The position numbers and the translations under genes were made by a program. The notes below the pieces were generated by a model. The model saw only the letters and a list, made by a program, of their open reading frames with translations, ran no database searches and was not told where the DNA came from. A stretch of 39,940 nt of DNA from an uncultured Eubacteriaceae bacterium (GTDB taxonomy: Bacteria; Bacillota; Clostridia; Lachnospirales; CAG-274), in NCBI GenBank assembly GCA_946495765.1, contig CAMMEG010000004.1, positions 1 through 39,940 of the forward strand, in the 5' to 3' direction. Position 1 is the first letter of the stretch. Each line of letters opens with the position of its first letter. Positions 18,677 to 28,739 of the stretch are shown here, in pieces.

Positions 18677-20566
18677 ATGACTAAAACATCTCTAAATAAA
18701 ATGATTTTACCTAAACATGTTTATGATATTTTAAATAATACAAATTCAAAAATAATAATACCAAATAGCAAAAATGAACTTTTAGAACTTTCCCTTGGTG
18801 GAAAAAATAAAGATACATTTGATGTAATATATAATATAGATGGAAAAGACATAAAAGAGGCTACAGTAGTAAAATGTAAAAATGGTATAGCAGTAAATTT
18901 TGAAGATATTAAACTTAGAAGACGTGATCCAGATAGTATGGTTATAGCAGATGACTTACCAACAGATAAATGTACGTATGAAAAGAGATTTAATAAATCT
19001 TTTAAAGAAGATAGAGAATCAACTTTTAATTGGTTAAAGTCACAAGATGAGCTTTTAATATTGCCATTTTTTGCAGGTAATGATGAACTTAAAATAGGAT
19101 ATGAAGCTTTAGCTATTATGCCAGCAAATGCTTCATTTTTTGGAATGGCACTTGCCGATTTACAAGGATTTATACCACTAGATGAAATAAGAGAAGGGTT
19201 TGAACCTAAAGCTATAATATATGTAGCTCCTCCTTTTAGACATACTTTATACGGTGGGAATCAAATAGTTGTTCATAATAGATTAGATAATATACATGAA
19301 GTTTTTTCTTATAACTTATATCCAGGACCTAGTGCAAAAAAAGGTGTATATAGTGTACTTTTAAATCTTGGAGAAAAAGAAGGTTGGAATACTTTACATG
19401 CATCTACTGTTAAAATAACTACTCCTTATGAACTTACCTTGACTATTATGCACGAAGGAGCATCAGGTGGAGGAAAAAGTGAAATGACAGAGCCTTTTCA
19501 TAGAAGAAAAGATGGACGTTTATTATTAGGTACAAATATTATAACAACCGAAGAAACATTAGTAAGATTAGCAGACACTTGTGAGCTTAATCCTATAACA
19601 GATGATATGGCTTTAGCTCATCATTCTATACAAAATAATAGTAACAAGCTTGTAGTAGCAGACGCTGAGTACGGTTGGTTTTTGCGTGTTGACCATATAA
19701 ATAAATATGGTACAGAACCTGAAACAGAAAGAATATGTATGCATCCGGAAGAACCACTAGTATTTTTTAATATACAAGGTGTACCTAACTCTACTTGTCT
19801 TATATGGGAACACACAGAAGATAAACCTGGAGTACCTTGTCCTAATCCACGAATAATAATACCTAGAAAAGCTAAAGAAAATGTTTTAAATCAGGCTTTA
19901 GAGGTGGATATTAGAAGTTTTGGAGTTAGAACTCCTCCTACAACAAAAGAAAATCCTAATTATGGTATAATAGGTATGCTTCATATTTTACCACCAGCTT
20001 TAGCGTGGTTATGGCGATTAGTTTCTCCAAGGGGATTTGCTAATCCTTCAATTGTAGATAATGGAGTAGGAATGAAAAGTGAAGGAGTTGGGTCTTATTG
20101 GCCTTTTGCAACAGGTAAAATGGTAGAACAAGCTAATTTACTTTTAAATCAAATTTTAAATACTTTATCTACTAGATATATACTAATACCTAATCAATAT
20201 ATAGGGGCTTATAAAGTAGGTTTTGGTGCTCAATGGGCTACTAGAGAATATTTATCAAGACGTGGTGGGTGTAAATTTAAAAGAGAAGTATTAACTGAGG
20301 CTAGATGCTCTTTATTAGGTTATATACCAGAAAGTATAAAAATAGATGGTATGCTTATACCAAAAGGATTTTTACACGTTAATAGACAGCCAGAGGTTAC
20401 TAATGAGGCGTATGACATAGGTGCAAAAATGCTTACAAATTTCTTTAAAAAGGAATTAGAAAAATATTGTACTAAAGATTTAAACCCACTTGGTAAACAA
20501 ATAATTGAAGCTTGTATGAAAGATGCTTCTTTAGAAGAGTATTATAATTTTATACCTAAATTATAA
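18677..20566 (+). CDS. DUF4914 family protein with P-loop
   Basis: 629 aa; HEGASGGGKSEM P-loop (PEPCK/HPr-kinase-like); overall sequence recognised as DUF4914-type. RBS aggagg. Confidence 0.7.
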   Translation: MTKTSLNKMILPKHVYDILNNTNSKIIIPNSKNELLELSLGGKNKDTFDVIYNIDGKDIKEATVVKCKNGIAVNFEDIKLRRRDPDSMVIADDLPTDKCTYEKRFNKSFKEDRESTFNWLKSQDELLILPFFAGNDELKIGYEALAIMPANASFFGMALADLQGFIPLDEIREGFEPKAIIYVAPPFRHTLYGGNQIVVHNRLDNIHEVFSYNLYPGPSAKKGVYSVLLNLGEKEGWNTLHASTVKITTPYELTLTIMHEGASGGGKSEMTEPFHRRKDGRLLLGTNIITTEETLVRLADTCELNPITDDMALAHHSIQNNSNKLVVADAEYGWFLRVDHINKYGTEPETERICMHPEEPLVFFNIQGVPNSTCLIWEHTEDKPGVPCPNPRIIIPRKAKENVLNQALEVDIRSFGVRTPPTTKENPNYGIIGMLHILPPALAWLWRLVSPRGFANPSIVDNGVGMKSEGVGSYWPFATGKMVEQANLLLNQILNTLSTRYILIPNQYIGAYKVGFGAQWATREYLSRRGGCKFKREVLTEARCSLLGYIPESIKIDGMLIPKGFLHVNRQPEVTNEAYDIGAKMLTNFFKKELEKYCTKDLNPLGKQIIEACMKDASLEEYYNFIPKL

Positions 20567-20710
20567 AATTTTGAATATATTATTGTTAAGACTAGTCTAT
20601 CATAAAAATGATTATATTTAAAATTAAGCTAGATACTTATTATTAAATCTATTAAAATATAATAAAGTTTAGATGTATATTAAAGTTAAAAATATATTTT
20701 ATAAATTTAT

Positions 20711-20734
20711 AAGGAGAGTTTTACTCTCCTTTTG
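20711..20734 (+). terminator. Intrinsic terminator
   Basis: AAGGAGAG-TTTT-ACTCTCCTTTT. Confidence 0.75.
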
Positions 20735-20883
20735 TGTATTTAAAAAAATATTTATTATAATTAAGCTATGATTTTAATACACAGTATTAAAAAAATTATT
20801 CTTTAAGAAAATAATAAATAGACAAAATATTTAAAATTATATATAATATAAAATATTTAAAGTATATATAAAGAGGTAAAAAA

Positions 20884-22374
20884 ATGTCTAATAAAAATAC
20901 AAAAAATCAAGCGATGGCTAAGGATACTATAATATATATGATAGCAAAAATTATAGAGGGTTTAGTAGGTGTTTTAACTATATCTGCTATGTCTTATATA
21001 TATATTCCAGAGGAAACAGGAAGATATTCTACTATAAACATTGCTATAACTACTATTGCTATGGCATTAATACAGTGGCTTGTACAATCTGTATTAAGAT
21101 ATATAAATAAATATGAATTGGATAATGAACAAGATAAATTTTTTTCTACTGTATTTTTTTCATGGTTTAAAGTAAATATAGTAGTCATTTTTATATCTAG
21201 TATTATTATTTTTATTTTAAGCTTAGGATTTTTCCCTAGTATAACTAATAATTATCCTATAAGTCTTATTATAGTAAGTGTGTTTATGTTTTTTACATAT
21301 AATACATCACAGCTTGTAATAGGTATGCTTGCAGGAGTTAGAAAAAGTAAGACTAATCTTTTTTTATCTATAATAAATGTAGTAGGAAAGCTTTTGTCTA
21401 TTATTATTTTAAATAAAGTTTTTACTACAAAAATAGAATGGATATTTGTAGGTTATATTATATTTGATTTTATAACAGCTTTAATTGGTATAATAAAACT
21501 TGATATAATAAAACATATAAAATGGAAATATTATGATAAGGAAATATTACATGTCTTAAAAATATATGGTATGCCTCTAATGGGTAATATGATAGCTACC
21601 TCTGTTTTAAATAAATCTGATATATATGTAATAAAGTATTTTTTGGGTGAAGATAAAGTAGGTATATATCAGACAAATTATTCAATAATTGCTTCAGCAT
21701 TTACTCTTTTGGCAGCCGGTGCTATGAGAGGTAGTTATCCTACAATTATTAGAACGTGGAGTGAAGGAGATACAGAACTTACAAAAACTCTTATAGGAAA
21801 TGCAATAAGAACATATTTATTAATATCATTACCAGCTGTTGTGGGAGTATTTTGTGTATCGGATTTTATGGCATCAGTTTTATTTGAAAATAAATATTTT
21901 GAAGGACACAGCATAATGGGATTTGTAGCATTGGGGATGATGTTTTTAGGATTAACTGAATATGCTATAAAGCCTTGGGAACTTAATGCTAGAACAAAAG
22001 AAATCTTTAAAAGAAGTATGGTAAGTGGTATATTAAATATTATATTAAATATAGTATTTATAAAAATATTTGGGTATAAATTTGCTGGTGTAAGTACTTT
22101 TATAGCATTTTTATTGTATTTTATATTAGCTAAAAATGGGACAAAAGAACACATGGAGTTTAATATTAATAAGGTATCTTTATATAAAATAATAATAAGT
22201 ACAACAATAATGGGTATTATAATAATTGTTATAAAACAATTTTTACCAGTAAATATTATTACATTATGTCTACTTGTTTTAATAGGTATAATAGCATATA
22301 GTGTGTCTCTTTATATTATAGGTGAGGCTAAAAATGAAATAAATTTAATATTAAGCAAATTGAAAAAAAGGTAA
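20884..22374 (+). CDS. Polysaccharide flippase / oligosaccharide translocase
   Basis: ~12-14 TM; YGMPLMGNMIATSVLNKSDIYVIKYFLGEDKVGIYQTNYSI as in Wzx/PST proteins. Confidence 0.85.
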   Translation: MSNKNTKNQAMAKDTIIYMIAKIIEGLVGVLTISAMSYIYIPEETGRYSTINIAITTIAMALIQWLVQSVLRYINKYELDNEQDKFFSTVFFSWFKVNIVVIFISSIIIFILSLGFFPSITNNYPISLIIVSVFMFFTYNTSQLVIGMLAGVRKSKTNLFLSIINVVGKLLSIIILNKVFTTKIEWIFVGYIIFDFITALIGIIKLDIIKHIKWKYYDKEILHVLKIYGMPLMGNMIATSVLNKSDIYVIKYFLGEDKVGIYQTNYSIIASAFTLLAAGAMRGSYPTIIRTWSEGDTELTKTLIGNAIRTYLLISLPAVVGVFCVSDFMASVLFENKYFEGHSIMGFVALGMMFLGLTEYAIKPWELNARTKEIFKRSMVSGILNIILNIVFIKIFGYKFAGVSTFIAFLLYFILAKNGTKEHMEFNINKVSLYKIIISTTIMGIIIIVIKQFLPVNIITLCLLVLIGIIAYSVSLYIIGEAKNEINLILSKLKKR

Positions 22375-22543
22375 ATAATTGATTATTTTGTAAAATTTTT
22401 GTGAAAATAATTTTATTATATATAAATAAATATTGTTAAAGATTATAAAAAGTGGTAAAATAAAAATAATACAAAATAAAAAGATTATATAACTATAAAA
22501 ATATTTAATAAATATTTATAGATTATGAAAGGAATTTGTACCT

Positions 22544-23797
22544 ATGAAAAAGATTTGTATGATTGGTATTGGATATGTTGGCTTACCTACTGCAGCTATG
22601 TTTGCATCTAAAGGTCATAAGGTAGTAGGATATGACTTAAATCAAAAGGTAGTAGATGCCCTTAATAAAGGTAAAATAATAATAGAAGAACCAGGCCTTT
22701 TAGAACTTGTTAAAGATTGTGTACAAAAAGGGAACTTATCAGCTACAACAACTTGTCCACCAGACTGTGATGTATATATCATAGCTGTACCTACTCCTAT
22801 TAATGAAAATAAAACAGCAGATATGAGTTATGTAGAAAGTGCTACAAAAGCTATTGTTCCCCACCTTAGAAAAGGCTGTATTGTTATATTAGAATCTACA
22901 TCTCCTCCACGTACAGTAGAAGATTTAATGATGCCTATACTAAAAGAAACAGGACTTGAGCTTGGAGAGGAACTTTTAGTTGCTCATTCTCCTGAGAGAA
23001 TTTTACCAGGAAAAGTTATAGAAGAACTTAGAACAAATAGTCGTATTGTTGGTGGTATAAATGAAAAGTCTAGTTTAGCGGTTAAAGAAGTATATGAAAG
23101 TATTGTAGAAGGTGAAATATTTATTACAACTTCTACTACTGCCGAAATGTGTAAAGTTATGGAAAACACATTTAGAGATGTAAATATAGCTTTAGCTAAT
23201 GAACTTGCTAAAATTAGTGAAGAATTAGGTGTAAATGCTTTTGAAGTAATACGTCTTGCTAATCATCATCCACGTGTAAATTTATTAAGTCCAGGACCTG
23301 GTGTTGGTGGACATTGTATAGCTTTAGACCCATGGTTTTTAGTAGAAAAGTCTGAAAATGCTAAACTTATAAAACAAGCAAGACTTATAAATGATAGCAT
23401 GCCTCAATTTGTTTTTGAAAAGATTAAAAAAATATTAGGTGGATTTAATGGACAAACAATAGCTTTATTCGGTGTAACATATAAACCAAATATAGATGAT
23501 ATTAGAGAAAGTCCTGTTATGAACCTTTTAGATATGCTTAAAAAAGAAAATGTAAAAGTCAATGTTTGTGACCCACATGCAAAAGAACAAATAGAAAATA
23601 ATATGGACATATATGATTGTTTAAAAGATGCTAGTATTATGGTTTTAGGTGTAAACCATGATGAATTTAAGGATATAGATTTTAGTAAAGTATCTACATT
23701 ACTAAAAGATAAAAATATATTAGATACAAGGAACTTTTTTGATAGAAAAGACGTTATTAATAACAATATAAACTATTATTTATTAGGTGAAAAATAA
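22544..23797 (+). CDS. wecC: Nucleotide-sugar dehydrogenase, UDP-ManNAc dehydrogenase-like
   Basis: MIGIGYVGLPTAAMFASKGHKVVGYD; HSPERILPGK; ENTFRDVNIALANE; GVGGHCIALDPWFL. Confidence 0.8.
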   Translation: MKKICMIGIGYVGLPTAAMFASKGHKVVGYDLNQKVVDALNKGKIIIEEPGLLELVKDCVQKGNLSATTTCPPDCDVYIIAVPTPINENKTADMSYVESATKAIVPHLRKGCIVILESTSPPRTVEDLMMPILKETGLELGEELLVAHSPERILPGKVIEELRTNSRIVGGINEKSSLAVKEVYESIVEGEIFITTSTTAEMCKVMENTFRDVNIALANELAKISEELGVNAFEVIRLANHHPRVNLLSPGPGVGGHCIALDPWFLVEKSENAKLIKQARLINDSMPQFVFEKIKKILGGFNGQTIALFGVTYKPNIDDIRESPVMNLLDMLKKENVKVNVCDPHAKEQIENNMDIYDCLKDASIMVLGVNHDEFKDIDFSKVSTLLKDKNILDTRNFFDRKDVINNNINYYLLGEK

Positions 23798-25059
23798 TGG
23801 AAAAAGTACTTATTATTGCAAATCAGTTTCCACCTATGGGTGGCTCTGGTGTACAAAGAAGTGTAAAATTTGTAAAACATTTGAGAAATTTTGGATATGA
23901 GCCAGTTGTTTTTACTAGAGAAATAACTGGAGCAAAGCTTATAGATAAAACACTTTTAAATGATGTGCCACAAGGAGTAAACATTATTAGAACAAAGGCT
24001 TATGAACCATCGGAAATGGAAGGTATATTAAAAATACCTTTTAAAATAATAAGTAAGATAATGATACCAGATAGTGCTAGAATATGGTTTGAAAAAAGTA
24101 AAAAACAAGCTTTAAAAGTTATACAAGAAAATAACATAAAACTTATATATACAACAAGTGCACCTTATAGTGACCATCTTTTAGGTCTTTATATAAAAAG
24201 AAAAATACCTAATATAAAATGGGTAGTAGATTTTAGAGATGAATGGACTAATAATCCGTATACATTAGATAATCCACATAATCTTATAAGAACTAAAATA
24301 GAAAAAAATATGGAGAGTCAAGTCCTTTTAGAAGCAGATTATCTTATAACAAATACACCAGTTATGCGTGATAATTTTATAAAAAATAACAACATAAGTG
24401 GAGATAATTTGTATGTTATACCTAATGGTTATGATGAAGAGGACTTATTAAATATGGATCTTACTAAACCTAATAATGAAAAGTTCACAATGGTTTATAC
24501 TGGAGCCTTATATGGAAGAAGAAAGCCGGATAACTTTTTTAATGCTATAAAAAATTTAAAAGAAAAAGGAATAATTGAAAAAAATAGCTTAAAAGTGAAG
24601 CTTATTGGTAATTATCATAAAGATAAGCTACAATCTAAAATAGACAGTCTTAATTTAACAGATGATATAGAAATAGTAGGTTATGTTCCACACAATGTTT
24701 GTATAAAGTATCAGCTTAGTTCAGACGCTCTAGTTTTAATAGAAGGAAGTGGTGTAGGAGCTAATGCCTTTTATACAGGTAAAATATTTGAATATATGAA
24801 TACTAAAAGACCTGTTCTTGCTATACTTCCAGATGGGGTAGCTAAAGATTTAGTGATAGAGAGTAAAATAGGTATTGTTGCTAATACAGATAACGTCTTA
24901 GAAATAGAAAATATTATAAAACAATATTATGAAAAATGGAAAAAAAATAGTTTAATTTTTGAACCAGACTTTAATATAATAGAAAGATTTGAAAGAAAAA
25001 GGCTTACTAAAGAATTAGCTAATATTTTTGATAGGGCTTTAAAATTTACAAAAAGTTAA
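23797..25059 (+). CDS. Glycosyltransferase (GT4-like)
   Basis: NQFPPMGGSGVQRSVKFVKHLRNFGYEPVV; YTGALYGRRKPDNFFNAIKNLK; start overlaps the preceding stop. Confidence 0.85.
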   Translation: MEKVLIIANQFPPMGGSGVQRSVKFVKHLRNFGYEPVVFTREITGAKLIDKTLLNDVPQGVNIIRTKAYEPSEMEGILKIPFKIISKIMIPDSARIWFEKSKKQALKVIQENNIKLIYTTSAPYSDHLLGLYIKRKIPNIKWVVDFRDEWTNNPYTLDNPHNLIRTKIEKNMESQVLLEADYLITNTPVMRDNFIKNNNISGDNLYVIPNGYDEEDLLNMDLTKPNNEKFTMVYTGALYGRRKPDNFFNAIKNLKEKGIIEKNSLKVKLIGNYHKDKLQSKIDSLNLTDDIEIVGYVPHNVCIKYQLSSDALVLIEGSGVGANAFYTGKIFEYMNTKRPVLAILPDGVAKDLVIESKIGIVANTDNVLEIENIIKQYYEKWKKNSLIFEPDFNIIERFERKRLTKELANIFDRALKFTKS

Positions 25060-25128
25060 TTTGTTTAAATTTAATTGTTATATTATAATATTTATTGACA
25101 AAATAATACCGTGGGATGTGATAATAAA

Positions 25129-26259
25129 ATGAAAGTGCTTCATTTAATAAGCGGAGGAGATGGAGGCGGAGCTAAAACTCACGTTATAACTCTTCTTAAA
25201 AGGCTTATGAAAGAAGGCATAGATGTAGAACTTTTATGTATAATGGAAGGGATATTTACTAAAGAGGCTAAAGAAGCTAATATACCTATAAAAATTATAC
25301 ATCAAAAGAAAAGATATAGTTTAAAGCCTATTTTAGACATAAAAAAATATATATTTGATGGTGATTATGATTTAATACATTGTCACGGTGCTAGAGCTAA
25401 TTATATAGCATTTTTTATAAAAAATAGCTTTAATATACCATTTATAACAACTCTTCATAGTGATTATAAATTAGACTTTAAAGATAGTATATATAAGCAG
25501 GCTATATTTATGCCTATAAACGCTATTGCACTTAGAAGATTTGACTATATATTAGCAGTTACAAAGGCCTTTAAAAATATGCTTATAAAAAGAGGCTTTA
25601 ATGATAAAAAATTAAAAGTTATATACAATGGTATAGATATGGAAAAACAAATAAAACCTTTAGAAAAAAAGGAATTTTTATATAAACATAATATACCATA
25701 TAACAAGGACTATGTGTATGTAGGTATAGCAGCTAGGTTGCAAATTGTAAAAGGATTAAAACATTTTTTAGAAGCTAGTAAGATTTTATTAAAAGATAAT
25801 AAAAATATTATATTTTTAATAGCTGGCAGTGGTAATTTAGAAGAAAGTATGAAGTCTTTTATAAAAGATAATAATTTACAAAATAATGTAAAAATGCTTG
25901 GATTTATAAATGATATAGATAGTTTTTATAATTCAATAGATATAAATGTTTTAACTAGCTATTCTGAAAGTTTTCCTTATGCACTTTTAGAAGGAGCTAG
26001 ACTTAAAAAACCCACAATAGCAACAATGGTTGGTGGTATACCAGAGATGATAAAAAATAATGAAACAGGACTTTTAATAAAATCACATAGTAGTGAAGAG
26101 GTAGCTAAAAAAATAGATATACTTTTAAAAGATAGAGAACTTATGTCTAGCTTTGGCGAAAACTTTTATAAATATGCCTATGACCATTTTTCAGATATAA
26201 AAATGGCAAAAACACATATAGACATTTATAAAAATATTATAAAGGAGACAAAAAGGTGA
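25129..26259 (+). CDS. Glycosyltransferase family 4
   Basis: MKVLHLISGGDGGGAKTHV; VIYNGIDMEKQ; TSYSESFPYALLEGARLKKPTIATMVGGIPEMI. ATG at 25129 preferred over the track's GTG at 25111. Confidence 0.88.
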   Translation: MKVLHLISGGDGGGAKTHVITLLKRLMKEGIDVELLCIMEGIFTKEAKEANIPIKIIHQKKRYSLKPILDIKKYIFDGDYDLIHCHGARANYIAFFIKNSFNIPFITTLHSDYKLDFKDSIYKQAIFMPINAIALRRFDYILAVTKAFKNMLIKRGFNDKKLKVIYNGIDMEKQIKPLEKKEFLYKHNIPYNKDYVYVGIAARLQIVKGLKHFLEASKILLKDNKNIIFLIAGSGNLEESMKSFIKDNNLQNNVKMLGFINDIDSFYNSIDINVLTSYSESFPYALLEGARLKKPTIATMVGGIPEMIKNNETGLLIKSHSSEEVAKKIDILLKDRELMSSFGENFYKYAYDHFSDIKMAKTHIDIYKNIIKETKR

Positions 26260-26810
26260 GTAAAATAATAGATGAAAAAGGAAAATTATTTGGAATTATA
26301 AATATTGTAGATTTACTTGTATTAGTAGTAATAATTGGTGTTATAGCAGTTATTGGTATAAGACTTACTAGTAGCTCTAGAAATGCACAGGGACAAAATC
26401 CTTTAGATAGTAAAAAAGAAATATATGTAACATTATATGGGAACTCTATTGTTCCAGAAGCTTTAGAGACATTGAAACCAGGGGATAAGTTAGTAGCTAA
26501 TAATGTTTTTACTGATGCAGAAATAGTATCAGTAGATGTGACTCCAGCAGCCTATATTACTACTAATTCTGAAGGCGAAGCTATTCTTGAGGAACATCCA
26601 ATATGGAAAGACATTACTGTTGTTATAAAAGATACAGTAAATGCTTCTAATCCTATTTTAAAAGCAGGTAATCAAGAAGTTAGAGTAAATTACAATTTTA
26701 TATTAAAAACTCAAAAATTTGAGGCAAATTGTAAAATTCGTGATATAGAACTTAAAGATATAGGAAGCGTAGAAGATACAACAGAAGAAAGTACTGCTGT
26801 TACAGAATAG
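26256..26810 (+). CDS. DUF4330 family membrane protein (GTG start)
   Basis: IIDEKGKLFGIINIVDLLVLVVIIGVIAVIG followed by an extracytoplasmic domain; DUF4330-type N-terminus. Confidence 0.7.
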   Translation: MSKIIDEKGKLFGIINIVDLLVLVVIIGVIAVIGIRLTSSSRNAQGQNPLDSKKEIYVTLYGNSIVPEALETLKPGDKLVANNVFTDAEIVSVDVTPAAYITTNSEGEAILEEHPIWKDITVVIKDTVNASNPILKAGNQEVRVNYNFILKTQKFEANCKIRDIELKDIGSVEDTTEESTAVTE

Positions 26811-26820
26811 GAGGTATAAT

Positions 26821-27333
26821 ATGCCCTTATTTATAAAAAATAGTGTTATTTATAAATTTTTTGATAAAATTTTAATAAAACCTTATAATAATAGTTTATT
26901 AAAGAGGAATTTAGAAAAAATATTAAATTGCCTTAAACAAAGTTTTATTTATAAATGTGTAGAAAATTATTTAAATAAAAATCCGTACTTTTTAAATAGT
27001 TTAGTATATAGATTTATTAGAAAAGTAGTAAAAATAATAGATAAAATAGCAGACTTTTTACACAAAGCAATAAAAAAATGGCTATTAGGAAGTAAATCAT
27101 TTTTTGAACTTAGAAGTATAAAATATTTTACTAAAGAAAAAAAGATACTATTATTAATTGTTTTATTAGGAGCATTTAATATTGCATATAGCTTTACTGG
27201 TATAATTTTTGATACAATAAATTTATATGTATCTTATGGGATTTTAGCCTTAACATTAATATTATTTGTATTTAGTAAAAGTACAAACTGTTTTAAACAA
27301 AGTTTTATTTATAAAATATTCAAGAGTTGGTGA
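26821..27333 (+). CDS. Small membrane protein with a repeated [NQ]S-x-[IV]Y[KR] motif
   Basis: 170 aa; motif copies NSVIYKFF, QSFIYKCV, NSLVYRFI, QSFIYKIF; two TM helices; RBS aggagg. Confidence 0.7.
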   Translation: MPLFIKNSVIYKFFDKILIKPYNNSLLKRNLEKILNCLKQSFIYKCVENYLNKNPYFLNSLVYRFIRKVVKIIDKIADFLHKAIKKWLLGSKSFFELRSIKYFTKEKKILLLIVLLGAFNIAYSFTGIIFDTINLYVSYGILALTLILFVFSKSTNCFKQSFIYKIFKSW

Positions 27334-27337
27334 AAAC

Positions 27338-28726
27338 GTGAAAAAACAAACACTAATTATTTTAATAATATTATTTTCATTAGCTGGTATATTTGGTGCA
27401 TTTTTTGGTATTGAAAAAGTTATTATATTTTTAGGATTAATAGCTATAATTGGGCTTGTATTTGCAAATTATCAAATTATAGCCTATACTCTTTGTCTAT
27501 ACCCGTTTATAGATTTTATACTTAGAAATTTTGTACCAAGTATAGCTAGTGTGTGGGATGAACTTTTATTTATAGCCATGTTTTTAGTTTGGGGTTATAA
27601 ATATATTAAATATAGAGAACAAGAAGGATTTAAACAAACACCTTTAGATTTACCAGTTTTATTATTTATTATATCTATGGTTATAGTTCTTATAATAAAC
27701 TCTCCTGACTATATAATATCTTTAGAAGGGTTTAGAGCTGTTATTCAATACATACTTTGGTATTTTGTAATAATACAGCTTTTAAAAGACATTAATGGGG
27801 CAAAAAGATTATGTTTAATATTTGTAATAGTAGTTTCTTTAATGGCTATACATGGAGTATATCAATATATAATAGGCGTTGAAATGCCAGCAGGCTGGGT
27901 AGATAGCAAAGAAGCAGGTGTTAGAACAAGAGTATTCTCTATATTAACAAGTCCTAATATATTAGGTTCTCTTATGACTTTAGCTTTACCTTTAACATTA
28001 TCATTTGGTGCTATATCTAAAAATAATAAGTCTAAAGCATTATTTTATATTTTAGCAATAATAATGGCATGTTGTTTAGTATTTACTTTCTCAAGAGGTG
28101 CTTGGATAGGGTTTGGAGTAGCTATATTAGCTTATGTATTTTTAAAAGACAAAAGACTTTTAATACCAGTTATTATATTAGGTTTATTAGCAGTAGTTTT
28201 AGTCCCTGGTATATCTAGTAGAATAACATATATGTTAAGTTCTGAATATATACAAAGTAGTCTTAGAGGGGGTAGACTTGTAAGATGGCTAACAGGTATA
28301 CAAATACTTAAAGGAACTCCACTTTTTGGTGTAGGACTTGGTCATTTTGGAGGAGCCGTTGCTATAAATAATAATTTATCTTATTTAGTAGATAATGAAA
28401 TGGTAGAAACTTTTTATATGGATAACTATTATTTAAAAACAGCTGTAGAAACAGGTTTATTCGGATTATTTGCATTTGTAATGCTTATGTATCAAATAAT
28501 AGTAAATGGTATAAGAACTATTAGAATAACTAAGGATAAAGTATCTAAAGAATTAGAAATAGGTATTTTTGCAGGAATTTTTGGAGTTATTGTGCATAAC
28601 TTTGTAGAAAATGTTTTTGAAGTGCCTATGATGACCTCTTGTTTTTGGCTTTTAGTAGCCGTACTTATGCATTTTTGGTATATAAATTATAAAGATAATA
28701 ATACAATTTTAATAAATAAAAATTAA
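27338..28726 (+). CDS. O-antigen ligase/polymerase-like membrane protein
   Basis: ~10 TM; FTFSRGAWIGFGVAILAYVFL; FGVGLGHFGG (Wzy_C-like). GTG at 27338 preferred; the track's upstream extension overlaps the previous CDS out of frame. Confidence 0.85.
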   Translation: MKKQTLIILIILFSLAGIFGAFFGIEKVIIFLGLIAIIGLVFANYQIIAYTLCLYPFIDFILRNFVPSIASVWDELLFIAMFLVWGYKYIKYREQEGFKQTPLDLPVLLFIISMVIVLIINSPDYIISLEGFRAVIQYILWYFVIIQLLKDINGAKRLCLIFVIVVSLMAIHGVYQYIIGVEMPAGWVDSKEAGVRTRVFSILTSPNILGSLMTLALPLTLSFGAISKNNKSKALFYILAIIMACCLVFTFSRGAWIGFGVAILAYVFLKDKRLLIPVIILGLLAVVLVPGISSRITYMLSSEYIQSSLRGGRLVRWLTGIQILKGTPLFGVGLGHFGGAVAINNNLSYLVDNEMVETFYMDNYYLKTAVETGLFGLFAFVMLMYQIIVNGIRTIRITKDKVSKELEIGIFAGIFGVIVHNFVENVFEVPMMTSCFWLLVAVLMHFWYINYKDNNTILINKN

Positions 28727-28739
28727 GAAGGGATAACCA

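Noticed and set aside
19621-23766. Minus-strand ORFs at 19621-19815, 20994-21188, 21735-22154, 22984-23169, 23404-23766
   Set aside because: All lie opposite confident plus-strand CDSs; no RBS or family match.
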